Of a DNA stretch of 64,000 nt, positions 59,317-64,000 are shown in pieces. The notes beneath the pieces were generated by a model. That model saw nothing but the letters and a program-made list of their open reading frames with translations, did not search any database and was not told the DNA's origin. The translations under genes and the position numbers were made by a program. Position 1 is the first letter of the stretch. The number at the start of each line of letters is the position of its first letter. Origin of the DNA: Capniomyces stellatus (Eukaryota > Kickxellomycota > Harpellomycetes > Harpellales > Legeriomycetaceae); NCBI GenBank assembly GCA_001661515.1, contig LUVW01000001.1, forward strand, positions 266,582 through 330,581. The letters are read 5' to 3'.

Positions 59317-62300
59317 TTATAAAAAGAACTTTTTCTCCCTCAATTTTATGATTTTCTTTAGAATAACCCTCGAGTTTTGGATTTTTTGGGCCTTCTTGAT
59401 CTCAGACTCTTTTAATTCGGCTTCTTTGGCTTCTTCCTTAGCTACAGCCTTTTTCTTCGCAGTTTGGGCAACTTTCAACTCGGCCTTTTTTGCTGCCTCA
59501 TTTTTGGCCTCAACAACCTTTGCTTTTTTTGCAACCTCAAGCTGCTTTTTTTTGGCATTTTTTAATTCTGACGCTTTTTTGCCTAGTTTCTTGATGAAAT
59601 TGATCTCTTCTGATAGCTCTAACTCATCCTGGTTTACTTGAAGCTCGGCCTTTGCTGCTTCCTCCAGATCATCTTTTGCTTCCTCCTCTCTTTCTTTTGC
59701 TTCCTCTTTGGCCTTCATTGCCTTAAACAACTCTTCAGATTTTTTCTTCTCAGCCAATTGTGCCTCTTCCATTGTTTTCTTTGCCCTTTCCAACTCCTCT
59801 GCCCTCTTTCTTACCAATTCCTCTGATCTCTTTTTTGCTTCGTCCTCGGCCTTCTTTGCCGCTACCAGCACTGCAGCCTTTTTATCTGCCTCAGCTTTGG
59901 CCTTTTCTTTGGCTGCCTTCTCCTTTGCCATCTGCTCCTCCATCAATTTTTTAACCTCATTTCTTCTTTTCTTTTCTGCTTCTTCCCTGGCTTTTCTTTC
60001 CTGCAGCTCTTTCTCCTCCTTGATTTTTTTCTGTCTTACTGCCTCCTCTTTGGCTTTTTTGATTTCAGCCAGCATTTTAGCCTGTTTCGCCTTTTTCTCT
60101 TCATCTTTCTTATTTAGGTTGCTCAGCATCTCCATTATATCACTTTTTCTTTGTTTCTCAACAACTTTCTTTGCTTTTTTCAGTTCCCTTTTGGCTTTTT
60201 TCAAGTCTGCAACCCTCTTAGCCTCAACAGCCTTATCATCCGCCTTTTGCTTTTCCAATGCTTTCTTTGCTGCTTCCAGATCTGCAGCTACTTTTTTCTC
60301 GGCGGCTTTATCTTTTGCCTTCTGCGTCTCCAATGCCCTCTTTGCCTTCTCTAAATTCTCAGCTATTTTCTGTTCTGTAGCTTTATCTTTTTTCATCTTT
60401 TCCTTCAGCTTTTTTTTCATCTTTTTAATTCCTTCCGTTTTTTTTTGTTCAATGATCCTGTCCCTTTTCTTTTGTATATCAAGTGCTAATTTGGCTGCTT
60501 CCAAATTTGCAATTTTGTTTCTCTCAACAGCTATATTTTGGTTGATCGAGTTTTTCTGTGTTCGATCTACCTTAGCAGCGATCTGCTGTTGAGAATCTAG
60601 TTTTTTGGAGTTTGCTTGCTTGTTGTACCTCTGGCAGCCCTTACAACCGCCCCTTGGTCGCTGAGTTGCTTAATCAACTGCTCTCTTTTGGCCTTGGCTG
60701 AAGTTCTGAAATCAGCCAATTCTTTCTTGGCAGTTGTGTAGTTAACAGTATTCTTTTCTAAAACAGCTTTATCTTTTATTTTTTGATCCTCCATGGCTTT
60801 GACAAGTTTTTTAATGGCATCAACTCTAGCTTTCACCTCAGCTTCTGATTTTGCTTTCTGGCTTTTCATTTCTTTCTGTGCAGCTTTGGAAGCTGCTTTT
60901 TTCTTCATTATCGTGGTTTTGTTAACATCCTTTAACTTTGTCAACGCCTCGTCGGCTTCCTTCACTTTGGCCTCTTTTTTCTGCTCGCTTTCGGTATTGC
61001 TGGCTATCTGCTCCTTCAATGCCTTTTCTACATCTTCCAAGGCCTTGATATGTTTATCTATAAGGAGTTTAGCCTTTGCATCATGCTCCTGCTCTGCTTT
61101 TTTGATTGCCTCGGCATTCTCCTGCCTTTTTTTATCATCAATGTCTTCTTGGCTATCTTGCTCGCTTTTTAGCTTTTTAACCAACATACTCTTTGTTCTG
61201 CTAGCTTTTTTTTTGGTTGTCTTTAGTTTTCTGTTTGCTGTCTTCACATCATCAGCTTTCTTCTTTTCAGCAGCTCTATTGCTTTCTTTCTGCTCTTCCA
61301 ACTCTTGCTTGGCTGTCTCCAAAGCCTCTTCACTTTTGGACTCAGCAGCAGAGTTGGCCACTTTACTATCCTGAATTACCTTTAGAGATTCTTTGATGCT
61401 ATTGACTCTTTTTTGGTGAGCTGCCTTGATTTTTTCTTTGAACTCAGCTAATGATTTTTTCTTGTCTGCCAAAATTATTTTTTTCTTTTCTCTAGCAGCT
61501 TTAGAAGCTGCCCTAAAATCATCTAAAACTTTTTTGACTCTTCTGACATTGGCTGTTCTGTTTTGGGCAACTGCTTTGTCCTTGGCAAGCTGGCCTTTCA
61601 ATTTTACTTTAAGGGTATTGAGCTTTGATACCGCAGCTGCTATGTCGACAGCTGGTGTAATAGTAACAGCAGCTCCGCCTACTTTGATACTAAGATTTTT
61701 AGGAACATTGGCGCCACTAACTGGCGACGCTTTTGGGATGTCTACTGTAGCTGAGGCCGTAGCTATTGGCCTTATGTCACTTACGGATGTCATCATTGGT
61801 CGAACAGATGGCTTAATTGGCATCACTGAGGAAATGGGTCGAACAGATGGCCGAATCGGTCTAGGAAGGATTGGCTTTACAGCACCTCCAGATGTTCCGC
61901 TTCTGGCATCTTTCCCGTTGGGAAAAATAGCGTCAACAAAGTCGTCTCCAAGGGCCATTATCAGGGTCATGATCTCTTTGTTGGTGAGGTGGCCATTAAC
62001 ATTGCTACGCAGACCTCTCGACGTGTCTCTGGCAACTCTGCTGCTCTCTCTTCTTGAGCCGCGTCTAGGCGGACGTCTGCTCAGCCTACGTCTAAATGAT
62101 CCACGTGTTCTCATGTCACGGTTGCCTGTGATTCCTGCGTTTGGATCATCTATCGCAATCACTGGTTTGTTTTTGACAGATCTTGCGCCAGCTCTGTTCA
62201 AGTTGGCTTTTTTTGGAATGGCTTGGTTAAAGTCGTGTCTGTTGTACTTTTCTCTGCTAAAAGTACGTCTATTGTAGTTACGCCTGTTTAAGTTTGCTCT

Positions 62301-62516
62301 GTTGTACCTGGTCCTGCTTTTGAAAATGTTGGTGTTTGAAGCAGCCGATTTTGCAATTGTAGAGGCAGCTGGCATGACTACTGGAGTAGCGGCAGAAGCA
62401 AAAGTGGCAGCTGCTGCCAATGTAGTCCCATTTGACTTGGCGATACTGGTTGTGCTGGCATTTATAGAATGTACAACTGCCAAGTTCACTAAAGCATAGT
62501 GTAGTGATACTTTCAT
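59317..62516 (-). CDS. Secreted Lys/Ala-rich 25-residue-repeat coiled-coil protein, frameshifted
   Basis: Intronless and not recognised as a known family. The first frame (62516-60597) codes 639 residues: signal peptide (MKVSLHYALVNLAVVHSINA), Ala/Thr stretch, an Asn/Arg/Tyr-rich basic region (RYNRANLNRRNYNRR) and an Arg-rich block (RRRLSRRPPRRGSRR). Next come a short folded-looking part (NKEIMTLIMALGDDFVDAIF), a Pro/Ser region with PIRPSVRPI repeats, then coiled coil. A stop follows a run of six A (60606-60601). The other frame continues to 59317 for about 427 more residues with the same repeat (NQNIAVERNKIANLEAAKLA), so both frames were almost surely one gene of about 1066 residues. The repeat period is about 25 residues, for example KDKAAEKKVAADLEAAKKAL and KDKATEQKIAENLEKAKRAL. 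The indel may be a sequencing error, a null allele or programmed slippage. Two separate genes are unlikely, since the second frame has no start of its own. Confidence 0.75.
60601..60606. other. Homopolymer at the frame break
   Basis: Six T on the + strand (six A on the coding strand) directly before the TAG that closes the first frame. A one-base length difference here is enough to connect the two frames. Confidence 0.7.
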
Positions 62517-64000
62517 TTTTGTTTTATTTTGCTTTGTTCTTGTTGTTTCCTTTTTCTTTATTCTTGGTGTTTTTGCGGCTTTACATGGGGTATTGAATGT
62601 TTTAGTATATGTGTTTATATATATATATATATATGCGCAGATATCTCTATAGCTATCTGATATAATATATGTTATATTATATGGTTTAGTCTACGGTTTA
62701 TTCTATGGTTCGGCTTGTTGGATGTATTTATGCTACTCTATTTATGTCTACTTTGGTTTGTTTCTTAGGCGGTTTGCTATATGTGGCTATAATGAAGAAG
62801 GGATTCTGCCAAAATGACCAAGTAAAGCGAATAAGTATAGCAGTAGGTGCTTTACTGTTAAATAACCATGGGATGAGGAATATTTTCAAAAACTTATGCT
62901 GTATGTGTGTATGCATATATATATATATATACATACTAATCCTATTTAGTTTTGCCAATAACTTTATTTATCCATTTACTTGGGTATAATTTACTCCTCT
63001 GATTGCACTAGTACAGAATAATATAAACACAAATTTATGGATCAGCCGATATTAAATTTATAATTTTAAAACGCTCTTGTTCACTTGAAAATGAATTAAA
63101 TTTTTCACACTAAATATTTCTAATATTGGTTTTGAAAATAAAGTAAAAATAAATAAAAATAAAGACTTGTAGATCCATTGCTAGATTAATAAACATATAT
63201 AAGCAGCTTTTTTGTATATATAGCGAGTCTCGTTTTTAGTCGTGGAAATTTGATCTGCCCGTTCGAGTTTTGACCGCACGATAATAGAAATCAAAATTTC
63301 CAAGAACGTCCATATACACGACACTTGAATCACCGTTTATCAATACCCAATATACACATACTAGACCTGTGTGTACTTGATGTTATTGTTATAAGCATAA
63401 ATATCTTATATTGTTTTTTTGATCTGCTTCTTTACTAGAATCATAATTTAAATCCTTTTTAAAACTTATGCACACTACTCTACATTGTTTCCATTTATAT
63501 TAGCCCTAAAGGCCGGATACATTTTTTAGATTATGGCATTACTGTGCAAGTAATTCTTTATTGTAACTTCAAATTAAATTTTACTAATCTAGGCAACAAA
63601 AGAAGAAAAAAGCAAATATAATTTTGTTAAATTAAAACAAACATAACCGTAATTAAACCGATCTAGACTTTCAGATCCAAGAGCCCAGAAACTTTTTAAA
63701 ATAAACATATAAACCTTAAGCAGATCATGTCCAACACAGTACAATAATACACTTTACATATTACAATTAACCAAATTAATTCAATACCATTTCCTAAAGA
63801 GCAATCTACCCAAAAAAAAAAAAGTATGATAAACATATATACCCATCGAATATAATATACAGTCCAATGCGCATATTGGATTGTCTTCGATGAAACCAAT
63901 TTTGGAGTTTCATGGCACAATATTTTCTATATGAGAAGCTTTTTTTTTATTTACTTTTTCAAGATAGAACTATATTTTCACAGTGGCTCGCCAACTTTAA
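62517..64000. other. Gene-free right end
   Basis: AT-rich DNA upstream of the coiled-coil gene. Contains TA-repeats near 62616-62634 and 62919-62930, and pyrimidine-rich DNA just before the start codon. A + strand open frame at 62705-62989 runs into the TA-repeat and has no support. Confidence 0.5.

Noticed and set aside
59708..60592. 294-residue Ser/Phe/Ala-rich frame opposite the coiled-coil gene
   Set aside because: Antisense of Lys/Ala/Glu codons, which gives Phe/Ser/Leu without stops.
60599..60640. A 32-base intron joining the two frames of the coiled-coil gene
   Set aside because: GTACAA...CTAG would fit the phase, but every other intron here is about 50 bases or longer; a one-base change in the A-run is simpler.
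62705..62989. 94-residue + strand frame near the right end
   Set aside because: Ends in a TA-repeat translation (Ile/Tyr run), no homology or splice support.

Overview
The window looks like nuclear DNA from an early-diverging fungus. It is AT-rich with long A/T runs, and most genes are broken by short GT-AG introns of about 50-220 bases. It carries a fungal-type Zn2Cys6 factor, a fungal PNS1-like transporter, an Air1/2-type TRAMP protein and a eukaryotic tRNA-Ile. Insect-gut Kickxellomycotina (Harpellales, Smittium-like) are a reasonable guess from the overall character, but the sequence alone does not prove this. Exon limits were read by eye from splice sites, reading phase and protein similarity remembered from each family. 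No search was run.

Left part (1-31 kb): the 3' end of an unrecognised gene; cytosolic aspartate aminotransferase (-) whose start codon seems split by an intron; a long gene-poor stretch holding one coding-like relic; a cis-prenyltransferase of the Rer2/DHDDS type (+); a scaffold gap between C-runs; tRNA-Ile(AAT); a cystinosin-like PQ-loop transporter (-); SGT1 (+); ribosomal protein eL29 (+); a DUF3128/Emi1-like small protein (-); RER1 (+); a Pba1/PAC1-like candidate (+); a Zn2Cys6 transcription factor (-); a gene desert of almost 5 kb; and Tim10 (+).

Middle part (31-51 kb): a PNS1/CTL-like transporter (+); a Cid1-type nucleotidyltransferase with a long coiled-coil N-terminus (+); the lariat debranching enzyme DBR1 (-); a tandem pair of intronless secreted proteins built on a Cys-Arg-Lys-Ser 7-residue repeat (+,+); a DHX35-like DEAH helicase (+); and NUS1, the partner subunit of the cis-prenyltransferase (+).

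Right part (51-64 kb): a PA-TM-RING E3 ligase (-); an Air1/2-type five-knuckle protein (-); and an intronless, secreted, Lys/Ala/Glu-rich repeat protein (-), split into two frames at a run of six A (T on the + strand). The end of the window is gene-free.

Two themes stand out. First, the housekeeping genes lean to RNA metabolism (DBR1, DHX35, Air1/2, Cid1-like) and the secretory pathway (RER1, both cis-prenyltransferase subunits for dolichol synthesis, the RING ligase). Second, three intronless, highly basic, repeat-built secreted proteins lie within 22 kb and start with MKVS or MRVS signal peptides. I recognise no family for them. They are the best candidates here for an undescribed system, perhaps an extracellular matrix or adhesive, though that role is only inference.
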